Source: Zeimonas sp050187175
GTDB lineage: Bacteria; Pseudomonadota; Gammaproteobacteria; Burkholderiales; Burkholderiaceae_E
Direction of reading: 5' to 3'
Assembly (NCBI GenBank): GCA_050187175.1
Contig: JBFWXS010000025.1
Span: forward strand, 7,582 to 71,581
DNA: 64,000 nucleotides
The notes under the pieces are model-generated. The model ran no database searches. It had not been told where the DNA came from and was given only the letters and a program-made list of their open reading frames with translations. This document shows, in pieces, positions 14,965-24,982 of this stretch (position 1 is its first letter; each line of letters opens with the position of its first letter). The position numbers and the translations under genes are program-made.

Positions 14965-15837
14965 ATGGACCTGCTGCTGCAGTACCTGACGAACGGGCTC
15001 GTCACGGGCTCGTTCTATGCGCTGTCGGCGCTCGGCCTGACGCTCATCCTGGGCCTGATGCGCGTGGTGAATTTCGCGCACGGCGAGCTGTACATGGTGG
15101 GCGGCATCATGGGCTGGTGGGTGACCAACCGCCTCGGGCTAGACTTCTTCAGCGGTCTGGCGCTGGTGGCGATCACGATGGGCGCTTTCGGCTGGCTGAT
15201 CGACCGCGTGCTGATCGAGCGCATCCGCGGCCAGGGCGAAGAGCCGGGCATCCTGCTGACGATAGGCTTGTCGATCTTCCTGGCCAATACGGCCTTGCTG
15301 CTGGTCGGCACCGCGCCGCTGAAGGTCGAGGCGCCGGTGTCGGCGGGGCCGGTGTTCTTCGGGCCGGTAGTGGTGACCAAGCTGCGGCTGTTCGCGGTGG
15401 GCGTCTGCGTGCTGCTGATGATCGCTGCCTGGCTGACGATCCACAAGACGCGGCTGGGTCGCGCGATGCGCGCCACCTTCCAGGATCCGATGGCGGCGCA
15501 GCTGGTCGGCATTCGCACCGCGAACATCTACGCCAGCACCTTCGCGATGGGAACCGTGATCGCGTCGCTGGCGGGGATGCTGCTCGGTTCGATCTATTCG
15601 GCGCAGGTGTCGATCGGAGGCGCGGTCAGCATGAAGGCCTTCGTCGTCGTGATCCTCGGCGGCATGGGCAGCTTCGCCGGTGCGATCGTCGGGGGCCTGC
15701 TGCTGGGCGTGGTCGAGGCGCTGTGGGGCGGCTACGTGGCCACCGGCTGGGTCGATATCATCGGCTTCGGACTGGTGATCCTGACGCTGGTGCTGCGGCC
15801 GTACGGCCTGTTCTCCAAGCACGCGGAGCGCGCATGA
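14965..15837 (+). CDS. livH: Branched-chain-type ABC transporter, LivH permease
   Basis: The 290-residue inner-membrane protein has about eight membrane helices. It begins LLQYLTNGLVTGSFYALSAL and carries the LivH signature GLTLILGLMRVVNFAHGELY near residues 25-45. It forms the membrane channel together with LivM. It follows the binding-protein gene by 33 bp, and its stop overlaps the LivM start by 4 bases (ATGA). The substrate is set by the binding protein. Confidence 0.9.
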   Translation: MDLLLQYLTNGLVTGSFYALSALGLTLILGLMRVVNFAHGELYMVGGIMGWWVTNRLGLDFFSGLALVAITMGAFGWLIDRVLIERIRGQGEEPGILLTIGLSIFLANTALLLVGTAPLKVEAPVSAGPVFFGPVVVTKLRLFAVGVCVLLMIAAWLTIHKTRLGRAMRATFQDPMAAQLVGIRTANIYASTFAMGTVIASLAGMLLGSIYSAQVSIGGAVSMKAFVVVILGGMGSFAGAIVGGLLLGVVEALWGGYVATGWVDIIGFGLVILTLVLRPYGLFSKHAERA

Positions 15838-16838
15838 AATTCGAACGAAACGCGCTGTTCGCGCTGATGCTGCTGGCCGCGCTGGTGCCGCTGCTGATCA
15901 GCGACCAGTACGTGCTGCACATCGCCATCATGGTGCTGTTCTATGCGGTGCTGGCCACCAGCCTGAACCTCGTGGTCGGCTACGTCGGCGAGTTTTCACT
16001 GGGCCATACCGCGTTCCTCGGCACCGGCGCCTATACGGCGGCGCTGCTGTCGACCGGCCACGGCTGGCCGATGTGGGCGACGATTCCGGCCGCTGGCGTC
16101 CTGGCGGCGGTAGTCGGCGTCGTGATCGGCCGCATCACGCTGCGGCTGCAGGGACCGTTCTTCGTCATTGTCACCTTGTCGTTCGCCGAGGTGCTGCGCC
16201 TGATCGCCGACAACTGGATAGGCCTGACCAACGGCCCGATGGGCATCGCCGGGGTGCCGCAGCCGGGCGTGCTGGCCGATGTCAGCAACCTGGGCGCCAA
16301 GCAGTTCTACTTCGGCGTCGCCTGGGTCGTGCTGGCGATCGCGCTGTATCTGTCGTACCGGTTCGTGCATTCGAACGCGGGACGTGCCGCGGTCGCGATT
16401 CGCGAGAACCGTTACGTCGCGCAGTCGATCGGCGTCAAGCCGCTGACCTATTCGATGCTGGCCCTGGTGCTGGGTGCCTTCCTGTCCGGCATGGCGGGCG
16501 GCTTCTACGCGCACTACATCTCGTTCGTCGGTCCCGAAGTGTTCCGTTTCGCGTTCATGGTCAGCATGATCATCATGGTGCTGATAGGCGGCAAGGGCAC
16601 GCTGGTCGGTCCGCTGATCGGCGCGCTGCTGGTCACTTTCCTCGAGGAGTATCTGCGCGAGGCCAAGGAGCTCAGACTGTCGCTGTTCGGCCTGGCGGTG
16701 ATCGTGATCGTGCTGTTCCTGCCGCGCGGCCTGATGGGCTTCATCACGCAGCGCCGGGAAATGCGTGCGAGCTCCACGCCCGACGGCCGCGGCGGCGGCG
16801 CCGTGGCCCGCGCTGCGGCACCGGAGGTGGCACGATGA
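15834..16838 (+). CDS. livM: Branched-chain-type ABC transporter, LivM permease
   Basis: The 334-residue permease has about nine membrane helices. It includes the family segment SLNLVVGYVGEFSLGHTAFLG near residues 44-64, and MGIAGVPQPGVL in a periplasmic loop. The cytoplasmic tail (about 30 residues) is rich in Arg, Gly and Ala. The start overlaps the livH stop (ATGA), and the gene's own stop overlaps livG in the same way, so the four translation units are coupled. Confidence 0.9.
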   Translation: MKFERNALFALMLLAALVPLLISDQYVLHIAIMVLFYAVLATSLNLVVGYVGEFSLGHTAFLGTGAYTAALLSTGHGWPMWATIPAAGVLAAVVGVVIGRITLRLQGPFFVIVTLSFAEVLRLIADNWIGLTNGPMGIAGVPQPGVLADVSNLGAKQFYFGVAWVVLAIALYLSYRFVHSNAGRAAVAIRENRYVAQSIGVKPLTYSMLALVLGAFLSGMAGGFYAHYISFVGPEVFRFAFMVSMIIMVLIGGKGTLVGPLIGALLVTFLEEYLREAKELRLSLFGLAVIVIVLFLPRGLMGFITQRREMRASSTPDGRGGGAVARAAAPEVAR

Positions 16839-17661
16839 GCGCCGTTCTGCAGAACCCCGCTGCCGGCACCGGGGCTGCTGCCGGCGGCGAGGTGCTCGGC
16901 GACGTGCTCGAAGTGCGCGGCCTGAGCAAGTCGTTCGGCGGTATCCACGCGGTGCGCGACATCAGCTTCGACGTCCGGCCCGGCGAGATCGTCGGCCTGA
17001 TCGGTCCGAACGGCGCCGGCAAGACTACCTGCTTCAACCTGATCACCGGCTTCTATACGCCCACCAGCGGGCACGTGCGCTTCCGCGGCGGCGACGTCAC
17101 CGGCCGGGCGCCGTACGAGATGGCGCATCTGGGCATCGTGCGCAGCTTTCAGAAGACCAACATCCTGAAGTCGCTGACGGTGTTCGAGAACGTGCTGACC
17201 GGCCACTACATGGAGGCCCGCCAGTCGCTTTGGAGCACCTTCTTTCCGGGCCGCCGCGTGCGCCAGACCGAGCGCGCGGTGCGCGACTCGGCCGAGCGGA
17301 TCGTGCACACGATGGGACTGTCGCAGCGCATGGACGTGCCGGCATACATGCTGTCGTGCGGCGAGCTGAGGCTGCTCGAAGTGGCGCTGGCGCTGTCGGC
17401 CAAGCCGCGCATCCTGATGCTGGACGAACCGGCTGCCGGGCTGAACAGCGAGGAGGCCAAGACCTTCGGCGAGATCCTGAAGCGGCTGCGTGGCGAGTGG
17501 GTGCAGTCCATCCTGCTGGTCGAGCACAACATGGGACTGGTCATGAGCGTGTCCGATCGCGTCGTGGTGATGCATTTCGGCGAGAAGCTGGTCGAAGGGC
17601 CGCCGGCGCAGGTACAGAGCGATTCGCGCGTCATCGAGGCCTATCTGGGCGGAGGCAAGCA

Positions 17662-17665
<4 letters not shown>
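16835..17665 (+). CDS. livG: Branched-chain-type ABC transporter, LivG ATPase
   Basis: The 276-residue ATPase has Walker A GPNGAGKTT, the LivG-type GRAPYEMAHLGIVRSFQKTN segment, signature LSCGELRLLEVALAL and Walker B ILMLDEPAAGLN. The first 25 residues are an Ala/Gly-rich extension ahead of the conserved VLEVRGLSKSFGG. The signature reads LSCGE where LSYGE is usual, a mild variation. It is coupled to livM and livF by 4-base overlaps. Confidence 0.9.
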
Positions 17666-18378
<713 letters not shown>

Positions 18379-18447
18379 CGGCGGTTTGTCGATGGCTTGG
18401 CAAGCGATGCGGGACACCCGCGGGTCCCGGCAACATGGAGATTGGAG

Positions 18448-19677
18448 ATGAGCAAGAGTATGCGGGTCGGTATCGTCGGCGCCGGTATAGGCGGTGTGGC
18501 GCTGGCGCGCGCGCTGCGGCTGCGCGGCATCGAAGCCTGGCTGTTCGAGCGCGCACCGGAGTTCGGCGAGATCGGCGCCGGCGTCCAGATGACGCCGAAC
18601 GCGGCCAAGACCCTGATCGGCCTTGGCGTGGGCGAAGGGCTGCGGCGCATCGGCTTCCTGCCCGAGGCGATGATAGGCCTGAACTGGGATGACGGTACCG
18701 AGCTGTTCCGCACGCCGCTGCGCGACGTCTGCCCGCGGCTGTTCGGCGCCGATTTCTACCACGTGCATCGCGCCGACCTGCATGCCATCCTGGCCGAAGG
18801 CATTCCCGCGGATCGCGTGCGCTTCAATGCGCAGTGCGTGGGTGTGACGCAGCGCGAGGATGCGGCGGTGGCGCAGTTCGCCGACGGGTCCAGCTTCGAG
18901 GCGGATCTGATCGTCGGCGCCGACGGCATCCATTCGGCGGTGCATACCTCGCTGTGGGGCCAGAGCAAGGCGCATTTCACCGGCCACATGTGCTGGCGCG
19001 CGCTGGTGCCGGTGCCGCAGCATCCGCTGCCCTTCGTGCGGCCCGCCGCGTCGTTCTGGATGGGGCCCAAGGCGCACGTGGTGACCTATTACGTGAAGGG
19101 CGGCGCGGCCGTCAACATCGTGGCGGTCAACGAAAGCGCCGAATGGGTGGCGGAGTCGTGGACCGAGCCGAGCACGCGCGAAGAGCTGATGGCCGCCTAC
19201 CAGGGCTGGCATTCGGACCTGATCAGGCTGTTCGAGCTGACCGATCCCACGCAGACCTTCAAATGGGGGCTGTTCGACCGCGACCCGATGCCGCAGTGGT
19301 CGAGCGGGCGAATCACGCTGCTGGGCGACGCTGCGCATCCGATGTTGCCGTTCCTGTCGCAAGGCGCGGCGATGGCGATAGAGGATGCCTACGTCTTGGC
19401 GGCGGCGCTGGCGCACTACGGCAGCGACTACGGCGCCGCGCTGCGCGCCTACGAGGCCGAGCGGCTGCCGCGTACCGCGCGCGTGCAGCTTGAAGCGCGC
19501 GAGCGCGGCCGCACCTACCATCTGTCCTCGCCCGAAGAGAAGCGTCAGCGCGACCTGGCGTTCCAGAAGCAGCAGGCCGAGAACCCGAACGCGGTCGGCA
19601 TCAAGGCCGAGTGGGTGTACGAATACGATGCCACGCACTGCGTCGAGCGCTTCCCGGCCGAAGCCTCGGTGGGTTGA
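18448..19677 (+). CDS. nicC: 6-hydroxynicotinate 3-monooxygenase (NicC-like)
   Basis: The 409-residue FAD monooxygenase has the dinucleotide motif GIVGAGIGGVALARALRLRG (about residues 8-27), the second FAD region around VGADGIHSAV, and GDAAHPMLPFLSQGAAMAIE near residue 292. Family members hydroxylate aromatic rings with NADH and O2. NicC converts 6-hydroxynicotinate to 2,5-dihydroxypyridine with loss of CO2. The specific name rests on the next three genes, which encode the following steps of that pathway. By sequence alone it could be a related salicylate-type hydroxylase. GGAG (18435-18438, within TGGAG) lies nine bases before the ATG. Confidence 0.82.
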   Translation: MSKSMRVGIVGAGIGGVALARALRLRGIEAWLFERAPEFGEIGAGVQMTPNAAKTLIGLGVGEGLRRIGFLPEAMIGLNWDDGTELFRTPLRDVCPRLFGADFYHVHRADLHAILAEGIPADRVRFNAQCVGVTQREDAAVAQFADGSSFEADLIVGADGIHSAVHTSLWGQSKAHFTGHMCWRALVPVPQHPLPFVRPAASFWMGPKAHVVTYYVKGGAAVNIVAVNESAEWVAESWTEPSTREELMAAYQGWHSDLIRLFELTDPTQTFKWGLFDRDPMPQWSSGRITLLGDAAHPMLPFLSQGAAMAIEDAYVLAAALAHYGSDYGAALRAYEAERLPRTARVQLEARERGRTYHLSSPEEKRQRDLAFQKQQAENPNAVGIKAEWVYEYDATHCVERFPAEASVG

Positions 19678-19695
19678 GCGGACCAGGAGCACGCC

Positions 19696-20457
19696 ATGAA
19701 GAGCTATCGCATCGGCCAGATCGTGCCGAGCTCGAACACCACGATGGAGACCGAGATTCCCGCGATGCTGCGGCTGCGCGAGCAGGTGCGGCCCGAGCGC
19801 TTCACGTTCCATTCCGCGCGCATGCGGATGAAGCACGTGACCAAGGAAGAGCTCGCGGCAATGGATGCCGAGTCGGACCGCTGCGCACTGGAGTTGTCGG
19901 ACGCGCGCGTCGACGTGCTCGGCTATGCCTGCCTGGTCGCCATCATGGCCATGGGCCGCGGCTACCATTGCCAGTCGGAGGCGCGGCTGTCGGCGGCCAC
20001 GGCGAGCAACGGCGGCGGAGCGCCGGTGGTCACCAGCGCGGGTGCGCTGGTGCAGGGGCTGCGCGTGCTGGGCGCGCGCCGCATCGCGCTGGTGGCGCCC
20101 TACATGATTCCGCTGACGCGGCTGGTCATCGACTACATCGAGCACGAAGGCTTCGAGGTCGCCGACTGGCGTGCGCTGGAGATCGCCGACAACCTGGCGG
20201 TGGGACGCCATGATCCGATGCGGCTGCCCGAGATCGTTGCCGGCATGAAGACCGACGACGTCGACGCGATCGTGCTGTCGGCCTGCGTGCAGATGCCGTC
20301 GCTGCCGGCGGTCGCACGCGTCGAGGCGGCCACGGGCAAGCCGGTGCTGACCGCCGCGGTGGCGACCACGTACGCGATGCTCGGCGCGCTGGAACTCGAG
20401 CAGGTGGTGCCAGGGGCCGGTGCGCTGCTGTCGGGCGCCTATTCAGGCCGCGGCTGA
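19696..20457 (+). CDS. nicE: Maleate cis-trans isomerase (NicE-like)
   Basis: The 253-residue enzyme of the Asp/Glu racemase superfamily converts maleate to fumarate, the last step of aerobic nicotinate breakdown. It opens RIGQIVPSSNTTMETEIPAM, a maleate isomerase hallmark. The two catalytic cysteines expected for the fold are C79 (LGYACLVAIM) and C197 (LSACVQMPSL). The start at 19696 follows GGACCAGGAG by five bases. It lies 18 bp after nicC. Confidence 0.9.
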   Translation: MKSYRIGQIVPSSNTTMETEIPAMLRLREQVRPERFTFHSARMRMKHVTKEELAAMDAESDRCALELSDARVDVLGYACLVAIMAMGRGYHCQSEARLSAATASNGGGAPVVTSAGALVQGLRVLGARRIALVAPYMIPLTRLVIDYIEHEGFEVADWRALEIADNLAVGRHDPMRLPEIVAGMKTDDVDAIVLSACVQMPSLPAVARVEAATGKPVLTAAVATTYAMLGALELEQVVPGAGALLSGAYSGRG

Positions 20458-20482
20458 GCCGGCGCGCCTCAGCGGGCCGCAC

Positions 20483-20510
20483 CTAGCCGGCCGCGCCTAG
20501 CCGGCCGCGC
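20483..20510 (+). repeat. 14-bp tandem duplication between nicE and nicD
   Basis: CTAGCCGGCCGCGC occurs twice in direct tandem, with partial flanking copies. It lies in the 81-bp nicE-nicD spacer, upstream of the nicD ribosome-binding site. It looks like a slippage duplication of GC-rich sequence; no function is evident. Confidence 0.7.
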
Positions 20511-20538
20511 CTGATCCACTGACGGAGGAATTCTCGAT

Positions 20539-21369
20539 ATGAACGACAGCACTTTCCTGTACGGGGCCAATGTCCAGGCCAACGGCATTCGCCAGCACTA
20601 TCTTCGCTACGGCGGCACCGACGGCGCACGCGCCGGCCGCGATGCCGTCGTCCTGATTCCCGGCATCACCAGTCCGGCGGTGACCTGGGGCTTCGTCGCC
20701 GAACGCTTCGGTCGCCATTTCGACACCTACGTGCTGGACGTGCGCGGCCGCGGGCTCAGCGAGGTCTCGGACACGCTGGACTACGGCCTGGACGCTCAGG
20801 CATCCGACGCGATTGCCGTGGCGCAAGCGCTCGGCCTGTCGCGCTATGCCTTCGTCGGTCATTCGATGGGCGGGCGCATCGCTATCCGCGCCGCGGGCCG
20901 CCGCCCGGCCGGCTTGACGCGGCTGGTCGCCGTCGACCCGCCGGTCTCGGGCCCAGGGCGCCGTCCTTATCCGGCACAGCTGCCGTGGTACGTGGACTCG
21001 ATCCGGCTCGCTCGCCAGGGCATCTCGCTGGAACAGATGCGCAGCTTCTGCCCCACCTGGAGCGAGGAGCAGCTGCGGCTGCGCGCCGAATGGCTGCACA
21101 CCTGCGACGAGCGCGCCATCGTGCGCAGCTTCGAGGACTTCCAGATCGACGACATCCACGCGGATATGCCGCGGATCGCGGTGCCCATGCTGCTGATGAC
21201 CGCCGAGCGCGGCGACGTCATCCGCGATGCGGACGTGGACGAGATCAGCGGCCTGGTGCCGACGCTGTCGCACGTTCGCGTGGCCGACGCCGGGCACATG
21301 ATCCCTTGGGACAACGAGGAAGGGTTTCACCGGGCGTTCGGCGATTTTCTCGGCCAGCGGCTCGATTGA
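20539..21369 (+). CDS. nicD: N-formylmaleamate deformylase (NicD-like)
   Basis: The 276-residue alpha/beta hydrolase closely resembles Pseudomonas putida NicD. It begins with a NVQANGIRQHYLRYGG segment and continues VLIPGITSPAVTWGFVAERF and TYVLDVRGRGLS. The nucleophile is S109 in GHSMGG and the acid-base His is H253 in DAGHMIPWD. It removes formate from N-formylmaleamate, giving maleamate. GGAGGAATT precedes the ATG. Confidence 0.9.
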   Translation: MNDSTFLYGANVQANGIRQHYLRYGGTDGARAGRDAVVLIPGITSPAVTWGFVAERFGRHFDTYVLDVRGRGLSEVSDTLDYGLDAQASDAIAVAQALGLSRYAFVGHSMGGRIAIRAAGRRPAGLTRLVAVDPPVSGPGRRPYPAQLPWYVDSIRLARQGISLEQMRSFCPTWSEEQLRLRAEWLHTCDERAIVRSFEDFQIDDIHADMPRIAVPMLLMTAERGDVIRDADVDEISGLVPTLSHVRVADAGHMIPWDNEEGFHRAFGDFLGQRLD

Positions 21370-21426
21370 ATCCGCCTGCCGCCATCGCCGATCGCAAGGC
21401 ATTGTCAAGGAGAAAAGGAGAACGCC

Positions 21427-22500
21427 ATGGCTGTTCGCGACGCTGACCTGATCCGCGCCTGGACCCAGGTGCTCACGCTGTCCAAGCTCAAGTCCGGCGA
21501 CATCGTCACGGTGCTGACCAGCGACCACACGCATCCGCAGACGCTGCGCTGCGCCGTCACGGCGGCCACGATGATGGGCGCCTGCGTCAGCCGGCTCGAT
21601 CTGCCGCCGCTGAACGGCGAGAAGTCGCTGAGCCGCGATCCGCTTGCCTACCTCGGCACCACGCCGCTGACCGGCAACCGCGCCGCGATCGCGGCCTTGA
21701 AGGCCAGCGATCTGGTGCTCGATCTGATGACGCTGCTGTTCTCGCCCGAGCAGGTCGACATCCTGCAGTCGGGCACCCGGATCCTGCTCGCGGTGGAGCC
21801 GCCGGAGGTGCTGCTGCGGATGGTGCCGTCGATGGACGACTATCATCGCGTGCAGGCCGCCGTGGCGCTGCTGAAAGGGCGCAAGGAGATGCGCGTGACC
21901 TCCAAGGCGGGCACCGATCTGCGCTGCGCGCTCGGCGAGTATCCGGTCACCGCCGAGTACGGCTTCGTCGAACAGCCCGGCCGCTGGGATCACTGGCCGA
22001 GCGGTTTCGCCTTCACTTGGCCGAACGAGGGCGCCTCGAACGGACGCATCGTGCTGTCCAAAGGCGACATCCTGCTGCCGATGAAGTCCTATGTCGACGA
22101 AGCGATCGAGCTGACGGTGCAGAACGGCTTCGTGACGCGCATCGAAGGCGGTACCGATGCCGAGCTGCTGCGCGAATACATCGAGTCGTTCGGCGATCCG
22201 GAAGCCTATGCGATCTCGCACATCGGCTGGGGACTGCAGAAGCGCGCGTACTGGTCCACGCTGGGCCTGTACGATCGCGAAGCGACGCTGGGCATGGACG
22301 CGCGCGCCGTCAGCGGCAACTTCCTGTTCTCGCTGGGGCCGAACAACGAGGCGGGCGGCTCGCGGACCACGGCCTGCCACATCGACATTCCGATGCGCCA
22401 CTGCAACGTGTTCGTCGACGAGCTGCAGGTCGTCGAAGACGGCAAGGTGGTGGAGGCATTGATGGCGCCGGGCAGGACGACGGAGCCGGCGCTGGTCTGA
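21427..22500 (+). CDS. nicX: 2,5-dihydroxypyridine 5,6-dioxygenase (NicX-like)
   Basis: The 357-residue iron(II) extradiol-type enzyme opens the ring of 2,5-dihydroxypyridine to N-formylmaleamate. It has the family layout with an aminopeptidase-like metal site. The C-terminal metal region is seen in YAISHIGWGLQKRAYW and TACHIDIPMRHCNVFVD, supplying conserved His and Asp ligands. Length matches NicX (about 350). AAGGAGAAAAGGAG precedes the ATG. With nicC, nicD and nicE it completes the ring-cleavage steps; the maleamate amidase (NicF) gene is not in the window. Confidence 0.9.
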   Translation: MAVRDADLIRAWTQVLTLSKLKSGDIVTVLTSDHTHPQTLRCAVTAATMMGACVSRLDLPPLNGEKSLSRDPLAYLGTTPLTGNRAAIAALKASDLVLDLMTLLFSPEQVDILQSGTRILLAVEPPEVLLRMVPSMDDYHRVQAAVALLKGRKEMRVTSKAGTDLRCALGEYPVTAEYGFVEQPGRWDHWPSGFAFTWPNEGASNGRIVLSKGDILLPMKSYVDEAIELTVQNGFVTRIEGGTDAELLREYIESFGDPEAYAISHIGWGLQKRAYWSTLGLYDREATLGMDARAVSGNFLFSLGPNNEAGGSRTTACHIDIPMRHCNVFVDELQVVEDGKVVEALMAPGRTTEPALV

Positions 22501-22549
22501 GCGCGGAACGAAACGCGCGTCAGCGGGTTTCAGCGAGCCTGAGCAAGTC

Positions 22550-23251
22550 TCAGCGCGCTTCGACGCCGCCGACGACGAAGCGCGTCACCTGGTCGATCAG
22601 CGACTCGGTGTCGTCGGGGTCGTACAGCCCCGGCGGTGTCATCGCGTCCATCCGGTGCGTGTCGGAGAACGCGTACAGATAGGTGCCTATCATCAGCGTC
22701 ACGCGCCAGTACGCGTCGAGCTCGGGCATCCGCGGCAGCGCTTCGAGGACCGCCTCGACGTAGCGGCGCGTCGACACGCCATAGGCGTTGGTGCGCAGCG
22801 TGTACGAGATCTCCGGCGGCTCGGTGTGCAGGCGCGCCTGCAGCCGCAGAAAGGCGCGGCCCTGTGCGCTGCTGCGCAGCGCCAGCGTCGGCAGCAGGAA
22901 CGCGCGGACGATTTCGCGCACCTTCAGCTTGCCGCGCGCCCGCAGTGCGTCGAGGTTGTCGAGCCGCTGCTGCGAGATCGGCACGCTGCGCCGAAGGAAC
23001 ACTGCCTCGAACAGACCGAACTTGGAGCCGAAGTAGTAGCTGATCAATGCCTGCGTGACCTTGGCCTGCGTGGCCACTTCGCGCAGCGTCGTGCCCGCAT
23101 AGCCGAGATTGGCGAAGACGGTTTCGGCGGCGTCGAGGATGTCGCTCTTGGATACGCTGGCCCCTTCGGGGCGTCCCGGCCCCTTGCGTTTGCCGCGGGG
23201 GCGCTTCGGCGCGAGCGAGCGATTGGGATCGTTAGCCAGGGTCATGGTCAT
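22550..23251 (-). CDS. TetR-family transcriptional regulator
   Basis: The 233-residue protein has an N-terminal helix-turn-helix (about residues 35-82: ILDAAETVFANLGYAGTTLR, then VTQALISYYFGSKFGLFEAV) after a basic Lys/Arg/Pro leader. The helical ligand domain is specific to its subgroup. It converges on nicX with 49 bp between stops. Just upstream on its own strand lies a broken FAH gene. Known nic clusters use the MarR regulator NicR, so control of this cluster by a TetR protein would be unusual and is unproven. Confidence 0.85.
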   Translation of the reverse strand: MTMTLANDPNRSLAPKRPRGKRKGPGRPEGASVSKSDILDAAETVFANLGYAGTTLREVATQAKVTQALISYYFGSKFGLFEAVFLRRSVPISQQRLDNLDALRARGKLKVREIVRAFLLPTLALRSSAQGRAFLRLQARLHTEPPEISYTLRTNAYGVSTRRYVEAVLEALPRMPELDAYWRVTLMIGTYLYAFSDTHRMDAMTPPGLYDPDDTESLIDQVTRFVVGGVEAR

Positions 23252-23266
23252 CGGCGTCTCTGCATT

Positions 23267-23419
23267 CTAGCGCAGTGCTGCGTTCGCGCGGCCGATCTTC
23301 CCGATCTCGATCTCGCAGACGTGGCCGGCCTTCATGAACAGCGGCCGCTTGTGCGCGACACCGATGCCGGCCGGGGTGCCCATCACTAGTGGGTCGCCGG
23401 GTTCGAGCGCCAGGTACTG
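23267..23419 (-). pseudogene. Remnant of a fumarylacetoacetate hydrolase-family gene
   Basis: Only the last 50 codons survive, reading LALEPGDPLVMGTPAGIG followed by FMKAGHVCEIEIGKIG and a stop at 23267. This is the conserved C-terminal end of FAH-family hydrolases (GDVI.TGTPAGVG, then the hydrophobic EVEIEGIG segment). Upstream of the remnant the frame loses all resemblance to the family. The break coincides with a 16-bp tandem duplication at 23415-23446. A full FAH gene is about 280-340 codons long. Confidence 0.75.
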
Positions 23420-23446
23420 AGGGGCCTCGCTACTGAGGGGCCTCGC
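23415..23446. repeat. 16-bp tandem duplication at the FAH break
   Basis: TACTGAGGGGCCTCGC occurs twice back to back (23415-23430 and 23431-23446), exactly where the FAH remnant loses its coding similarity. It marks the edge of a past deletion or rearrangement. Confidence 0.8.
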
Positions 23447-23638
23447 AATTGTTCTCGGCGGCGTACCGCAGCCGCTTGCTGACGCCCCCAGCCAGTGAGA
23501 TGGCGCGTGCCGCGGCGTCCGATATGAGTGGGCAGGGGGCTGAATTGGAGCACAGCACCCGTCCCGTGGGGCGGCCGTGCCGCGACATGATGTAGTCTTT
23601 GCGGGGTATTCCGCTCGCTGGACGAACCGACGCGATCC

Positions 23639-24982
23639 ATGCCCCGTTTCCTGCACACGGCCGATTGGCAGATCGGCCGCCAGTTCGCCGGCTTCGATGC
23701 CGAGCATGCGCCGATTCTCGCCGAGGCACGGGTGGCCGCGATCGAGCGGCTGGCGGCGCTGGCCGCCGAGCACGAGGTCGATGCGGTGCTGGTGGCGGGC
23801 GACGTCTTCGATGCGCAGACGGTGTCGGAGCGGACGCTGCGCCGCTCGTTCAATGCGATGTCGGGTTTCGCGGGGCTGTGGCTGATGATCCCCGGCAACC
23901 ACGACGCGGCGCTGGCCGAGAGCGTGTGGACCCGCGCGGCGCGCCTCGCCGTGGTGCCGCCCAACGTGCGGCCGCTGCTCGCTCCCGAGATCTCGCTGTT
24001 CGCCGGGCAGGGCTTCGCCGTGCTGCCCGCGCCGCTCGTGCAGCGTCATACCTATGCCGATCTGACGGCGTGGTTCGATGACGCCGTCACGCCGCCGGGC
24101 CTGCTGCGCATCGGCCTGGCCCACGGCAGCGTGCAGGGCGTGCTGCCCGGCGATATCGATTCGGCCAATCCGATCGCGGCCGATCGAGCGGCGCGGGCGC
24201 GGCTCGACTATCTGGCGCTGGGCGATTGGCACGGCTGCTTCGCCGTCGATCCGCGCACCTGGTACGCGGGGACGCCCGAGCCGGACCGCTTCAAGGCCAA
24301 TGATCCGGGCCGCGCGCTGCTGGTCGAGATCGAAGCGCCCCGCGCGCTGCCGCGCGTCACGCCGCTGCCGGTGGCGCAGTACCGCTGGCGTTCGCTGGAA
24401 GCAGAGCTGCGCGTGGCCAGCGACCTCGACGCGCTGCTGCAGTCGCTGGCTTCGCTGGCACCGCAGGACGTCGTCGATCTGCATGTCGACGGACAACTCG
24501 ATCTGGCCGGCCTACAGCGGTTGCGCGCCGCGATCGGTGAAGCCGAGGCGCGCGCGCGGCACCTGCAGGCAGACCTGTCGGCGCTGCGGTTGATGCCGAC
24601 CGACGAGGACATCGCCGCTCTGCAGGCTGACGGCTATCTGGGCGAGGTGATCGCCGAACTGCGCGAAGCGCAGGCCGGCGCTGATGCAGGATATGCACGA
24701 ACAGCCCAGGATGCGCTGGCGCTGCTGACGGCGGCGCTGGCACAGCGCCGGTACGCGGCCGGTGCGGTCGGCGTGACCGATGCGGCTGATGTGGCCGATG
24801 TGGGCGATGTGGCTGATTCGGACGATCCGGTGGCGGCCGTAGAGGCGGCGGACGCGCCCGTGGCCGGCGACGGCGAGAGCGGCGAAGCGGCCGCAGCGAC
24901 CGAAACGATCGAAGCAGTGGCGGCAGCCGAAGCGCCCGCCGCTACGACCGATGTGCAGTCGCCGCCGGAGTCCCGGTCGTGA
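23639..24982 (+). CDS. SbcD/YhaO-like DNA repair exonuclease
   Basis: The 447-residue calcineurin-type phosphoesterase carries the metal-binding blocks HTADWQIG (start), VLVAGDVFDAQ, IPGNHD, AHGSVQ and LGDWHG. These are the order and spacing of SbcD/Mre11-type nucleases, closest in layout to YhaO. The C-terminus from about residue 375 is Ala/Asp/Glu-rich low-complexity sequence with GATGTGGCN-type repeats near 24780-24830. Its stop overlaps the GTG start of the ATPase partner by 4 bases. It probably cuts DNA ends or hairpins in complex with that ATPase. Confidence 0.85.
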   Translation: MPRFLHTADWQIGRQFAGFDAEHAPILAEARVAAIERLAALAAEHEVDAVLVAGDVFDAQTVSERTLRRSFNAMSGFAGLWLMIPGNHDAALAESVWTRAARLAVVPPNVRPLLAPEISLFAGQGFAVLPAPLVQRHTYADLTAWFDDAVTPPGLLRIGLAHGSVQGVLPGDIDSANPIAADRAARARLDYLALGDWHGCFAVDPRTWYAGTPEPDRFKANDPGRALLVEIEAPRALPRVTPLPVAQYRWRSLEAELRVASDLDALLQSLASLAPQDVVDLHVDGQLDLAGLQRLRAAIGEAEARARHLQADLSALRLMPTDEDIAALQADGYLGEVIAELREAQAGADAGYARTAQDALALLTAALAQRRYAAGAVGVTDAADVADVGDVADSDDPVAAVEAADAPVAGDGESGEAAAATETIEAVAAAEAPAATTDVQSPPESRS

